64,000 nt of DNA from contig NZ_CP021377.1 of the NCBI RefSeq assembly GCF_002157895.1, forward strand, positions 744,001 through 808,000, in the 5' to 3' direction. The notes under the pieces were generated by a model. It was not told the origin of the DNA, did no database searches, and saw nothing but the letters and a program-made list of their open reading frames with translations. This document shows, in pieces, positions 45,820 through 53,943 of this stretch. This DNA is from Oceanisphaera profunda. Lineage in GTDB: Bacteria > Pseudomonadota > Gammaproteobacteria > Enterobacterales > Aeromonadaceae. Position 1 is the first letter of the stretch. Every line of letters begins with the position of its first letter. The position numbers and the translations under genes were made by a program.

Positions 45820-46503
45820 ATGAAAACCGCGTTTTATGCAGGCCTTGCTCGGGCTGCAGCCTTAACGGCTGTGTTATTGCTAACGGCCTGTAGCCAAAGA
45901 GCTGCCGACATCAATCACACCTTGCGAGTGGCAACCGTGGGCTATAAAGATGCGGTTATCACGAAAGAATACGTGACTGCCCTACCCTATGCCGCCATTC
46001 AGTTTAAATGGGGTGATGGCCCACGCGTGTTATCGGCCTTGGCGTTTGCCGAGAATGATGAGCTAAAGTGGGTGACGCAAGATAAAACCATGATAGTCAC
46101 TCAGCATGGCCGCTTGGTGCGCACATTGGGCTTTAGTCACGATCTCACCTATACCGCCAACATTAATCAAGATCCTTTGCCACAGTTGCTGCAATTATGG
46201 CAGCAAGGCAAGCATGAGTTACTGCGCTGGGGCACAGAGCACGACTGGCAACCGGGTTATTACAGTGGCTATCAGGCGATATCTCGCTTTGAATATCGTG
46301 GCCAAGAGCAAGTGTCCATTTTGGGTGAGCCCGTCACCTTAATTAAATTTAGTGAGCAAGTGGTTTACCCTAAGCTGAATATTGAACAAGAAAATACCTT
46401 TTGGTTAGCTGCCGACACGGGTGTCGTGATTAAAAGCCAACAGTTTATTGGCCCGGGTTTACCGGCGGTAGAAATTACCTTACTTAAGCCTTATCAACCA
46501 TGA
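45820..46503 (+). CDS. GfcB/YjbF family lipoprotein
   Basis: 227 residues from the ATG at 45820 (an upstream in-frame TTG is ignored). Lipoprotein signal ending LTAVLLLTAC. Downstream regions IQFKWGDGPRVLSALAFAENDELKWVTQDKTMIVTQHGRLVRTLG fit the YjbF/GfcB family of periplasm-facing outer-membrane lipoproteins in group 4 capsule and yjb loci. The stop overlaps the next start by 4 bp. Confidence 0.86.
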   Translation: MKTAFYAGLARAAALTAVLLLTACSQRAADINHTLRVATVGYKDAVITKEYVTALPYAAIQFKWGDGPRVLSALAFAENDELKWVTQDKTMIVTQHGRLVRTLGFSHDLTYTANINQDPLPQLLQLWQQGKHELLRWGTEHDWQPGYYSGYQAISRFEYRGQEQVSILGEPVTLIKFSEQVVYPKLNIEQENTFWLAADTGVVIKSQQFIGPGLPAVEITLLKPYQP

Positions 46504-47294
46504 AACATCTAGCTATTAGTATCTTTACGTTATTTTCTACTTTGTTATTACCCAGCCTGTTATTTAACTCACCGTTAGCGGCCACGGCAGAACCTATAAC
46601 TACCAATCGGGTAAGTATAGTGGTGCGCACTCCGACAACCGCTGACGCTTTGCAGCTGCAATTTAATCAGCCGGTGCGTTGGGAGCAAGTGTTAGGCCAA
46701 TTACAAGCCGCGGGCTTAGATGCTCGCTGGGGCCAGTTAACTAAGCCGAGTGAACAAGCAAGTCTTGAAATTCAGCGCACCTTGGTGATCACCGATTTAC
46801 AGGTATTGGGCCAGCGCTGGGCTCGCCAAGGCAAGCATGGCTTGCTACGCAGTAGCGTAGAGCTTATTGCGCAGTTAAAAACGCTGCCCTTAGTGGCGCG
46901 CCAGCCAGTCAACCTGGATATTGATCAAGTGCGGCTGCAGGCGCGCCTTAATCCCTTGTTAAGTGGCGCTTACCAATTGCATTTGCCACCCCGTTCTAAT
47001 GTGGTATGGACTCAAGGCTTAGTGCATTTAGCAGGTAAACGACCTTTTGTGGGCGGTGGTTTTGCTTATGACTATGGCCGGCGCTTAACCTTGCTGCCGG
47101 GGGCAGAAAAACAGCAGATTTGGGTTATTCAGCCCGATGGCCAAGTGATGAGCAGCCCCGTTGATCCCTTTGCCCCAGTATTTGTCGGTGTGGCACCGGG
47201 GGCCACTTTGTATGTGGGCTTTGCCAGCTTGCCGGCGCAATTTGCCAACCTTAACCAACGCATTATGACTCTTTTTGCCAACCGAGAAATTTAA
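46500..47294 (+). CDS. GfcC/YjbG family periplasmic protein
   Basis: 264 residues with an N-terminal signal (FTLFSTLLLPSLLFNSPLAATA), then a capsule-synthesis GfcC domain: LLSGAYQLHLPPRSNVVWTQGLVHLAG and a beta-grasp/SLBB-like FVGGGFAYDYGRRL. GfcC proteins act between the lipoprotein and the YjbH/GfcD barrel. Overlaps both neighbours by 1-4 bp. Confidence 0.85.
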   Translation: MKHLAISIFTLFSTLLLPSLLFNSPLAATAEPITTNRVSIVVRTPTTADALQLQFNQPVRWEQVLGQLQAAGLDARWGQLTKPSEQASLEIQRTLVITDLQVLGQRWARQGKHGLLRSSVELIAQLKTLPLVARQPVNLDIDQVRLQARLNPLLSGAYQLHLPPRSNVVWTQGLVHLAGKRPFVGGGFAYDYGRRLTLLPGAEKQQIWVIQPDGQVMSSPVDPFAPVFVGVAPGATLYVGFASLPAQFANLNQRIMTLFANREI

Positions 47295-49438
47295 TGAAAC
47301 AGCCTTTTCATTACAGCGCCCTGGGGTTAGCCATGGCGGCTGTATTACCTGCCCTTGCTTTTGCTGAACCGTTAACGCCCTTTGTGCCCATGCCGTCGCA
47401 GTCGGACTTTGGTGGCACAGGGTTGATGCAAATGCCTTCTGCCCGCATGAACAAAGAAGGTGAATTTAGCCTTAACTATTTTGATACCGACCAATATCGG
47501 CGGTATTCGTTGTCTTTGCAGTTGTTTCCTTGGTTAGAAACCACCTTTCGCTATGTGGATGTGCGCACACGGCTTTATAGCCCAGATAACAGTTTTAGTG
47601 GCGACCAAACCCTTAAAGATAAGGGCATGGACGCCAAGGTAAGATTACTGAAAGAGCGCCAATGGTTGCCGGAGTTCAGCTTAGGCATGCGCGACTTAGG
47701 GGGCACTGGCTTATTCGCGTCTGAGTTTTTGGCGGCCAGTAAGCGAGTCGGCCCTTTAGACTTTACCTTAGGCATGGGCTGGGGCTATTTAGGCACCCGC
47801 GGTAATATCAGCAATCCGTTTTGCGAAGTGGCAGATGGCTTTTGCACTCGCCCAACAGGCACCTCGGGCAGTGGCGGCAAGTTTGATGCTGACAAAATGT
47901 TTAAGGGCCCCGCCGCCTTGTTTGGTGGCGTAGAGTATCAAACGCCTTGGCAACCACTGCGCTTGAAGCTGGAATATGACAGTAACAACTATGTAAATGA
48001 TAAAGCCGGCACGCTAGACGTAGACTCACCGATTAACGTGGGCGCCGTATACAGAGCCTTTGATTGGCTAGATGTGCATGCCGGCCTAGAGCGTGGTAAT
48101 ACGCTCAATTTAGGCATTACTATGCGCACTAACTTTAACGAGCTTACGCCAAGTTGGAACGACGTGCCCCCTCCTGAATATGCGTTTACGTCTGACGAAA
48201 GTGTTGATGTAAACCAAGAATATGTCGTGCTCACTCTCGCACCCGAGCAAGCCGACTGGGGCCGTTTGCAGCAAGACTTAGCCAGTAATGCGGGCTATAG
48301 AAATGCCGAGATTTATCGCACGAATAATGAACTGATTATTAAGGCCGAACAGCGTAAGTATCGTGACCGTGATGAAGCTCAACAACGCGCGGCCATGCTG
48401 TTGGCTAATCAGGTGCCCGCAGATATTGAAACGGTACATTTAATTGAGCAGAAAAAAGGTTTACCGCTCATTGAGCAAACCTTTGATATGCCCGCCCTGC
48501 GCTTGGCGGCCAACAATGCTTATGTGGGCGCTGAGCTAGGCGATGCTTTTAGTACGCACGAACCGGGTAATTACCAAAGCGCCACTGTGGTGGCTGAGGC
48601 CAATAATCGGCTGCGCTTTGGTGTGTCACCGGTATTGCAACAGTCGTTTGGTGGCCCAGAATCGTTTTATATGTATCAGATTGGTTTGCTGGGTGATGTA
48701 GAAGCTAACATAACGGATCATTGGCTGGCTTCTGCTGCCTTATATGTGAACTTGCTAGATAACTACGACAAGTTGGATGAAGAGTATCGTGGCCAAGTAC
48801 AGGTGTTACCGCCGGTGCGTACTGATATCCGAAAATACGTGAAAGATACTCCAGTGCGGCTGGAGAACTTGCAGCTAACTTGGCTGGATCGAGTGGCACC
48901 TAATTGGTATGCCCAAGGTTACGGCGGTTATTTAGAGCTGATGTTTGCCGGTGTGGGGGGTGAAGTTTTGTATCGCCCTAGCGATACTAATTGGGCGCTG
49001 GGTGCCAACGCCAACTGGGTAAAGCAACGTGACTATGACTCCCAAACGGGTTTATTAGATTATTCTGTTAAAACCGGCCACGTGAGCGCCTACTACGACA
49101 TGCCTGGACTGAAGAACACCCTGCTGCAAGTGCATGCTGGCCAATATTTAGCCGGTGACAAAGGTGCCACTTTTGATATTTCGCACAAGTTTGACAGCGG
49201 TGTTATTGCCGGCGCATTTGCCACTTTCACTAATGTGTCGAGCGAGGATTTTGGTGAAGGCAGCTTTAATAAGGGTTTTTATCTGTCGATCCCATTCGAC
49301 ATTATGACGCTTAGCCCCAGCACCAGCCGCGCGAATATCAACTGGGTTCCGCTCACCCGAGACGGTGGCCAGATGCTAGGCCGCAGATACAACCTTTATG
49401 GCCTAGCCGATGTTAGAGCGCCGTATTATGGGCTTTAA
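47294..49438 (+). CDS. YjbH/GfcD family outer-membrane protein
   Basis: 714 residues. Signal peptide (LGLAMAAVLPALAFA), then QSDFGGTGLMQMPSARMNKEGEFSLNYF, the family start, a long beta-rich region with barrel-like alternating strands, and a C-terminal half with LLDYSVKTGHVSAYYDMPGLKNTLLQVHAGQYLAGDKGAT. Matches YjbH/GfcD, large predicted outer-membrane barrels for polysaccharide secretion. Last gene of the plus-strand operon. Confidence 0.9.
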   Translation: MKQPFHYSALGLAMAAVLPALAFAEPLTPFVPMPSQSDFGGTGLMQMPSARMNKEGEFSLNYFDTDQYRRYSLSLQLFPWLETTFRYVDVRTRLYSPDNSFSGDQTLKDKGMDAKVRLLKERQWLPEFSLGMRDLGGTGLFASEFLAASKRVGPLDFTLGMGWGYLGTRGNISNPFCEVADGFCTRPTGTSGSGGKFDADKMFKGPAALFGGVEYQTPWQPLRLKLEYDSNNYVNDKAGTLDVDSPINVGAVYRAFDWLDVHAGLERGNTLNLGITMRTNFNELTPSWNDVPPPEYAFTSDESVDVNQEYVVLTLAPEQADWGRLQQDLASNAGYRNAEIYRTNNELIIKAEQRKYRDRDEAQQRAAMLLANQVPADIETVHLIEQKKGLPLIEQTFDMPALRLAANNAYVGAELGDAFSTHEPGNYQSATVVAEANNRLRFGVSPVLQQSFGGPESFYMYQIGLLGDVEANITDHWLASAALYVNLLDNYDKLDEEYRGQVQVLPPVRTDIRKYVKDTPVRLENLQLTWLDRVAPNWYAQGYGGYLELMFAGVGGEVLYRPSDTNWALGANANWVKQRDYDSQTGLLDYSVKTGHVSAYYDMPGLKNTLLQVHAGQYLAGDKGATFDISHKFDSGVIAGAFATFTNVSSEDFGEGSFNKGFYLSIPFDIMTLSPSTSRANINWVPLTRDGGQMLGRRYNLYGLADVRAPYYGL

Positions 49439-49512
49439 ATTCAGTAAAGTGTGATGTGTTAAGAGTAAAGTGGACGACCTAAAACACCGCATAGAAAACT
49501 GAAAGTTAAATC

Positions 49513-49547
49513 AAAAAGCCCCGAATCAGATGACTCGGGGCTTTTTA
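49513..49547 (+). terminator. Intrinsic terminator after the yjbH-like gene
   Basis: AAAAAGCCCCGA-N11-TCGGGGCTTTTT, strong stem with T run on both strands. A weak heptad trace (AAGTGTG, ATGTGTT, AAGAGTA, AAGTGGA) precedes it at 49446-49472. Confidence 0.9.
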
Positions 49548-49576
49548 TTGGCGGTGAAGCCCAAAAGATCATCTTT

Positions 49577-49766
49577 GCCGCTTTTGTAGGCGAACGCTTG
49601 CTCTCGCATTTCGCCAAGGGCGGAACGATTTAAACCGCCGCGCATATTCAAACCAACACACCCCTTGTAGGCGAACGTTCACTCTCGCATTGCGCCAAGG
49701 GCGGAACGATTTAAACCGCCGCGCATATTCAAAATAAAACCGCGAGAACAAGTGTTCGCCTACAAC
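49577..49766. repeat. REP/BIME cluster, 5' side of the RAYT gene
   Basis: Two direct copies of a ~85-bp unit starting TTGTAGGCGAACG, with TCTCGCATTTCGCCAAGGGC and CGGAACGATTTAAACCGCCG inside, closed by CCGCGAGAACAAGTG and the inverse end GTTCGCCTACAA. Confidence 0.9.
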
Positions 49767-49855
49767 ACAATCGATATTGGTCTAGGCTAATCGCCTGCCC
49801 CGATAAAATACAACTAAACTGATGGGCATCTCATGCCCAACTTCAAGGATGATGT

Positions 49856-50305
49856 ATGACCTACCACAACGCCCTAACCGGTAGAATATCGATTCCTTTA
49901 CAAATCTATCACATCACCATTTGCACTCATCAACGCACACCGTTATTTAGGCAATTACGAACGGGACGCATGGTGGTGCAAGAGCTAAAATACATCCAAG
50001 ATTATAAATATGCTGATTCTCTGGCATGGGTGATCATGCCAGACCATCTACATTGGTTAATGCAACTGAACGAGACGGCATCTTTATCTAGCGTATTAAA
50101 ACGCTTTAAAGGCCGAACAACCTCGGTGGTGAATAGACACCTACAGAGAACAGGTGCTCTTTGGCAAAAAGGGTTTAACGAGCATGCATTGCGAAAAGAG
50201 GAAGACATAAAGCAAATTGCCCGCTATATAGTGGCTAATCCACTAAGAGCTAACTTAGTAAGCAAAGTTGGCGATTACCCACTCTGGGATGCGATATGGC
50301 TATAA
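49856..50305 (+). CDS. REP-associated tyrosine transposase (RAYT, Y1 HUH family)
   Basis: 149 residues. HUH metal site in VIMPDHLHWLMQL, the catalytic tyrosine in KQIARYIVANPLRANLVS, and the family pattern YHITICTHQRTPLF / TGALWQKGFNEHALRKEEDIK. RAYTs process single-stranded REP hairpins and are thought to spread them. Start ATG 49856 follows AAGGATGATGT. REP units lie on both sides (49577-49766 and 50333-50516), so the locus is a complete REPtron. Confidence 0.94.
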   Translation: MTYHNALTGRISIPLQIYHITICTHQRTPLFRQLRTGRMVVQELKYIQDYKYADSLAWVIMPDHLHWLMQLNETASLSSVLKRFKGRTTSVVNRHLQRTGALWQKGFNEHALRKEEDIKQIARYIVANPLRANLVSKVGDYPLWDAIWL

Positions 50306-50332
50306 CACGGCGAATATTGATATAAAAAGCTA

Positions 50333-50516
50333 TTTGTAGGCGAACGCTAAACTCTCGCATTTTGCCAAGGGCGGGATGGTTTAAACCGCGCGTACATTCA
50401 AACTAACATCGCCCTTGTAGGCGAACGCTTGCTCTCGCATTTCGCCAAGGGCGGAACTATTTAGCCACCAAGCCCCTCAGACCCAACACCGCGAGAACAA
50501 ATGTTCGCCTACAACA
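50333..50516. repeat. REP/BIME cluster, 3' side of the RAYT gene
   Basis: Two head units (TTGTAGGCGAACGCTAAAC..., CTTGTAGGCGAACGCTTGC...) and a closing inverse end GAACAAATGTTCGCCTACAA; same architecture as the 5' cluster. Confidence 0.9.
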
Positions 50517-50545
50517 CAAGCGTCCTTTGCCTATCTGGGTGCCAA

Positions 50546-50580
50546 ACTCTCGCATTTAGCCGAAAGCGGAATGGTTTAAA
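50546..50580. repeat. Partial REP unit overlapping the ung 3' end
   Basis: AACTCTCGCATTTAGCCGAA then AGCGGAATGGTTTAAA is the middle of a REP unit. On the minus strand it supplies the last eight codons and the stop of ung. Confidence 0.78.
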
Positions 50581-51236
50581 GTCCACTCAATCGGTGTTTT
50601 ACCTTGCTGTTGTAACAGCGCGTTGGTTTTTGAAAAGTGTTGGCAGCCAAAAAAGCCGCGGTAGGCGGATAAGGGGCTGGGGTGAACGGCGGTGAGGATA
50701 TGATGGCGCTCGGTATCTATTGCCGCGCCCTTTTTCTGGGCGTGACTGCCCCACAGTAAAAACACCACGCCTTCGCATTGCTCATTCACCGTTTGAATGA
50801 CCTTGTCGGTAAAGGTCTCCCAACCTAACTTGGCATGAGAATGCGCCTTACCTGCTGCTACTGTGAGCACGGTATTAATCATCAAGACGCCCTGCTCGGC
50901 CCACGCCGTTAAGTAGCCGTGATCTGGCGTAACAAAGCCTTCTATATCAGTGGTCAATTCTTTGTACATATTACGCAATGAGGGTGGCACCTTTACGCCT
51001 GGCAATACCGAAAAGCACAAGCCATGGGCTTGGTTAGGCCCGTGATAAGGGTCTTGGCCGAGTATCACCACCTTAACCTGGTTAAGCGGTGTGAGGGCAA
51101 AGGCATTGAATACCTCTAGAGCAGGCGGATAAATCACCTTACCCGCAGCCCGCTCTTGCTCAACAAATTCTAGGGTTTGCTGAAGGTAAGCCTGTTGTTG
51201 TTCTTGTTCGATGAGTTGCTGCCAGGTTAACGCCAT
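50556..51236 (-). CDS. ung: Uracil-DNA glycosylase
   Basis: Removes uracil from DNA. 226 residues from the ATG at 51236 ([15 protein letters not shown]); the longer upstream frame is a CACGGAA element. Motif [19 protein letters not shown] (catalytic Asp) and the leucine-loop motif [17 protein letters not shown] are intact. The C-terminal TLNHSAFG after GKTPIEW is unlike other Ung tails and is coded by a REP fragment. Confidence 0.96.
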   Translation of the reverse strand: MALTWQQLIEQEQQQAYLQQTLEFVEQERAAGKVIYPPALEVFNAFALTPLNQVKVVILGQDPYHGPNQAHGLCFSVLPGVKVPPSLRNMYKELTTDIEGFVTPDHGYLTAWAEQGVLMINTVLTVAAGKAHSHAKLGWETFTDKVIQTVNEQCEGVVFLLWGSHAQKKGAAIDTERHHILTAVHPSPLSAYRGFFGCQHFSKTNALLQQQGKTPIEWTLNHSAFG

Positions 51237-51279
51237 TGGGATCCTTAGAGAGCTGAGATAAACATTTAAAGATTTCTTC

Positions 51280-51413
51280 GCCACGGAATACACGGAAACG
51301 CACGGAAAAATGAAGACCAACGCAAGAGATTTTTATGGGTAAGACCTTACAAAATAAAATTTATTATTATGTAATTGCCCTACGTCCGTGTTGTTCCGTG
51401 TATTCCGTGGCAA
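51280..51413. repeat. CACGGAA element
   Basis: Complete copy, GCCACGGAATACACGGAA ... TTATGGGTAAGACCTTACAA ... TTCCGTGTATTCCGTGGC, directly upstream of ung. Confidence 0.92.
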
Positions 51414-51435
51414 AAATAGGTTTAGGTTGTGAACT

Positions 51436-51474
51436 TGCTCTTAACTGACCATTCAACACTCACAACTCAACACT
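51436..51474. repeat. Heptad repeat beside the tesB stop
   Basis: CTTAACT, GACCATT, CAACACT, CACAACT, CAACACT in 7-bp phase, touching the tesB stop codon. Confidence 0.72.
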
Positions 51475-52336
51475 AGCCCCCTCGGGGCCGGATGATCCCT
51501 TCTTGCATGGTGCTGGCGATAAGTATGCCGTCGCGGGTGTAACAGCGGCCTTGTACTAGGCCTCGGCCACCGATGGCGCGCGGGCTTTCCATGACATATA
51601 AAATCCAGTCGTCGAAGCGAAAGTCCTGATGAAACCACATCGAATGATCGATGGTCGCTACTTGTAGCTCGCGTTCCCAATAGGAACGGCCATGGGGCAT
51701 AAGTGCCGTGGGTAAAAAGTTAAAGTCTGAAGCATAGGCCAGCAAATATTTGTGAATGCGCGGGTCATTGGGCAGCTCGCCGTTGGCTTTAAGCCAAATA
51801 TAGCGCAGCGGCTCGGCCTTTTCGGGCAGCATGGGATCCACGTAATTCACTTGCCGCATTTCGATAGGCTTAGGCGACAGCCACTTTTCTCTGATCTTGG
51901 GCGGCAAGTATTGCACCAGTGCTTTGATGTGCTCGCTCTCAGAGGTGAGACCTTCTGGCCCCGCTACTTCTGGCATCATCGCTTGATGCTCAAAGCCTGA
52001 CACCGGCTCTTGAAAAGACGCCGTCATGTAGAAAATGGGTTTGCCATATTGTAAGGCTTGCACGCGTCGCGTGGAGGTGGTTTTGCCATCACGGATGGTT
52101 TCTACGTCGTAAATAATGGGTTTATTCACATCACCCGGGCGCAAGAAATAAGAGTGAAAGGAATGGGCGGGACGATCTGTGGCCAAGGTGTATTTAGCCG
52201 CCGCTAAGGCCTGCCCCATCACTTGACCACCAAACACAGCGCCAAAGCCTAAGTCAGTACTTTGGCCACGATACAAGCCATCGTCTAACTGCTCCAGCGC
52301 CAGCAAGGCTAACAACTCATCTAATGCTTGACTCAT
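51473..52336 (-). CDS. tesB: Acyl-CoA thioesterase II
   Basis: Hydrolyses acyl-CoA. 287 residues from the ATG at 52336 (MSQALDELLALLALE). Double-hotdog fold: FGAVFGGQVMGQALAAAKYT in the first half and WFHQDFRFDDWILYVMESPRAIGGRGLVQGRCYTRDG in the second, with the TesB-typical SHSFHSYFLRPGD (AHSFHSYFLRPGD). Housekeeping gene unrelated to the polysaccharide locus. Confidence 0.94.
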   Translation of the reverse strand: MSQALDELLALLALEQLDDGLYRGQSTDLGFGAVFGGQVMGQALAAAKYTLATDRPAHSFHSYFLRPGDVNKPIIYDVETIRDGKTTSTRRVQALQYGKPIFYMTASFQEPVSGFEHQAMMPEVAGPEGLTSESEHIKALVQYLPPKIREKWLSPKPIEMRQVNYVDPMLPEKAEPLRYIWLKANGELPNDPRIHKYLLAYASDFNFLPTALMPHGRSYWERELQVATIDHSMWFHQDFRFDDWILYVMESPRAIGGRGLVQGRCYTRDGILIASTMQEGIIRPRGG

Positions 52337-52429
52337 TAATTTTGCTACCTGTTTATGCAACGAGTCTTATAAGTTATCACAAGGCGATATTACCAGCCTA
52401 GTTTGCTTTAAAGACCAAAGGCTTTCTTG

Positions 52430-52760
52430 TCACGGAAGAGCGAGATACCAGAGCCGTCATCCTGACGAACGTCAGGATCTCGCACTCCAGCCTTCATCCT
52501 GATGTACATCAGGATCTCGTTTTAGGCTCTAAGGCAAAGAGCGAGATACCGGGGCGAACCCGGTATGACGGCAAAAAGAGCGTATCCGAACCTAGCCCTT
52601 ATGCCGTCTTCCTGACGCACGTCAGGAACTCGCACTTCAGCCGTCATCCTGACGCACGTCAGGGTCTCGTTTTTATGACCTAAGACAAAGAGCGAGATAC
52701 CGGAGTAAATCCGGTATGACAAAAGACCGCCGTCATCCTGACGAAAGTCAGGATCTTTGC
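52430..52760. repeat. Palindromic repeat cluster, 5' side of the GIY-YIG gene
   Basis: The 532-bp gap between tesB and the GIY-YIG gene is almost wholly repeat: several ATCCTGACG-N2-CGTCAGGAT hairpins alternating with ACCGGGGCGAACCCGGT and ACCGGAGTAAATCCGGT hairpins, joined by GAGCGAGAT and GATCTCGTTTTAGG linkers. Upstream is a fragment CACGGAAGAGCGAGAT where two repeat families meet. Confidence 0.92.
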
Positions 52761-52868
52761 TTGGGTATTTAAGGAACGAGGTGGGGCTACACCTTAACGG
52801 ATAAAATTTGCACAGCATTGTGGCTAAACATGGCTAAGCTCGTTATAAACCCATTAACAACTATTCCT

Positions 52869-53162
52869 ATGCTTAAATCACCCGCTGTTTATATTCTTTC
52901 TAATAAGCCGCAAGGCGTACTGTATATCGGTGTCACTAGTGATCTTCTGCAACGAGTTTGGCAACACCGAAATCACGACATAGCTGGTTTTACCGCGCGC
53001 TACAACGTAAATAAGCTAGTTTACTTTGAAATGCTGAGTGATATGTACAGTGCGATTTCTCGTGAGAAACAGCTTAAAAACTGGCGAAGAGCTTGGAAGG
53101 TTGAGCTCATAGAACAAAGTAATCCTCAATGGCGGGATCTTTGGAATGATGTCTGTGGTTAA
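52869..53162 (+). CDS. GIY-YIG endonuclease domain protein
   Basis: 97 residues from the ATG at 52869. Core PAVYILSN...GVLYIGVTSDLLQRVWQHRN (GIY-YIG with Tyr-Ile-Leu / Tyr-Ile-Gly and catalytic Arg in LLQRVWQH), then the Glu-containing REKQLKNWRRAWKVELIE. Same short architecture as the YhbQ/SLX1-catalytic-domain group, with no added DNA-binding domain. Flanked on both sides by long arrays of the palindrome family. Function unassigned; a link to the repeats is inferred. Confidence 0.92.
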   Translation: MLKSPAVYILSNKPQGVLYIGVTSDLLQRVWQHRNHDIAGFTARYNVNKLVYFEMLSDMYSAISREKQLKNWRRAWKVELIEQSNPQWRDLWNDVCG

Positions 53163-53189
53163 TAAAAAGATATCATATCCGTACCTCGT

Positions 53190-53740
53190 CCTTCAGCCGT
53201 CATCCTGACGCACGTCAGGATCTCTCACTATGCCGTCTTCCTGATGAACATCAGGATCTCGTTTTAGGTTTTAGGTTTTAGGTTTTAGGTTTTAGAGCAA
53301 AGAGCGAGATACCGGAGCAGGTCCGGCATGACGGCATAGAGCGATGTTTGTATTTATGCCGTCATCCTGATGAACGTCAGGATCTCGCTTTAGGTTCTAG
53401 AGCAAAGAACGAGATACCGAGGCCGTCATGCTGAACTTGATTCAGTATCGGTATGACGGCAAAGGGCGGAGTACTATGTTATGCCGTCATCCTGACGCAC
53501 GTCAGGATCTCGCTTTAGGTTCTAGGGCAAAGAGCGAGATACCGGAGCACGTCCGGTATGACGGCAGCGTGCGTGATTTGTATTTCAGCCGTCATCCTGA
53601 TGCACATCAGGATCTCGTTTTAGGTTCTAAGGCAAAGAGCGAGATACCGGGGCGAACCCGGTATGACGGCAAAGGACGGTGTGCGATGTAACGTCGTCAT
53701 CCTGATGCCCATCAGGATCTCGCTGTTGGTCTTTAGAAAC
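53190..53740. repeat. Palindromic repeat cluster, 3' side of the GIY-YIG gene
   Basis: About six full units. Within one unit (53261-53295) the linker has expanded to (TTTTAGG)5, again a 7-bp tandem. Arms vary in pairs: CTGACGCACGTCAG, CTGATGAACATCAG, CTGATGCACATCAG. Beyond 53740 the gap to 53943 has a degenerate CACGGAA right arm near 53860-53905 and nothing else recognised. Confidence 0.92.
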
Positions 53741-53943
53741 AAGGGTCGTGCTTTCTGCGTTGTCGGCTAAACGCGTTTAATTCGAACAATATTTAACCGC
53801 GAAAGGTCAATCGCCCCTCATAAGCCTTCAGTCATGCTTCGATCTTAGGTAAGCTCGATTTTCCCGTATTCTTTCGTGCTTCTCGCAGTAAAGAGTTGTG
53901 GCAAAAACTTTAGGTCTCCATCTTACTGATAAAGCAGGTCGCT

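Noticed and set aside
49569-49751. Open frame with repeated FEYARRFKSFRPWRNAR
   Set aside because: Translation of the two direct REP units.
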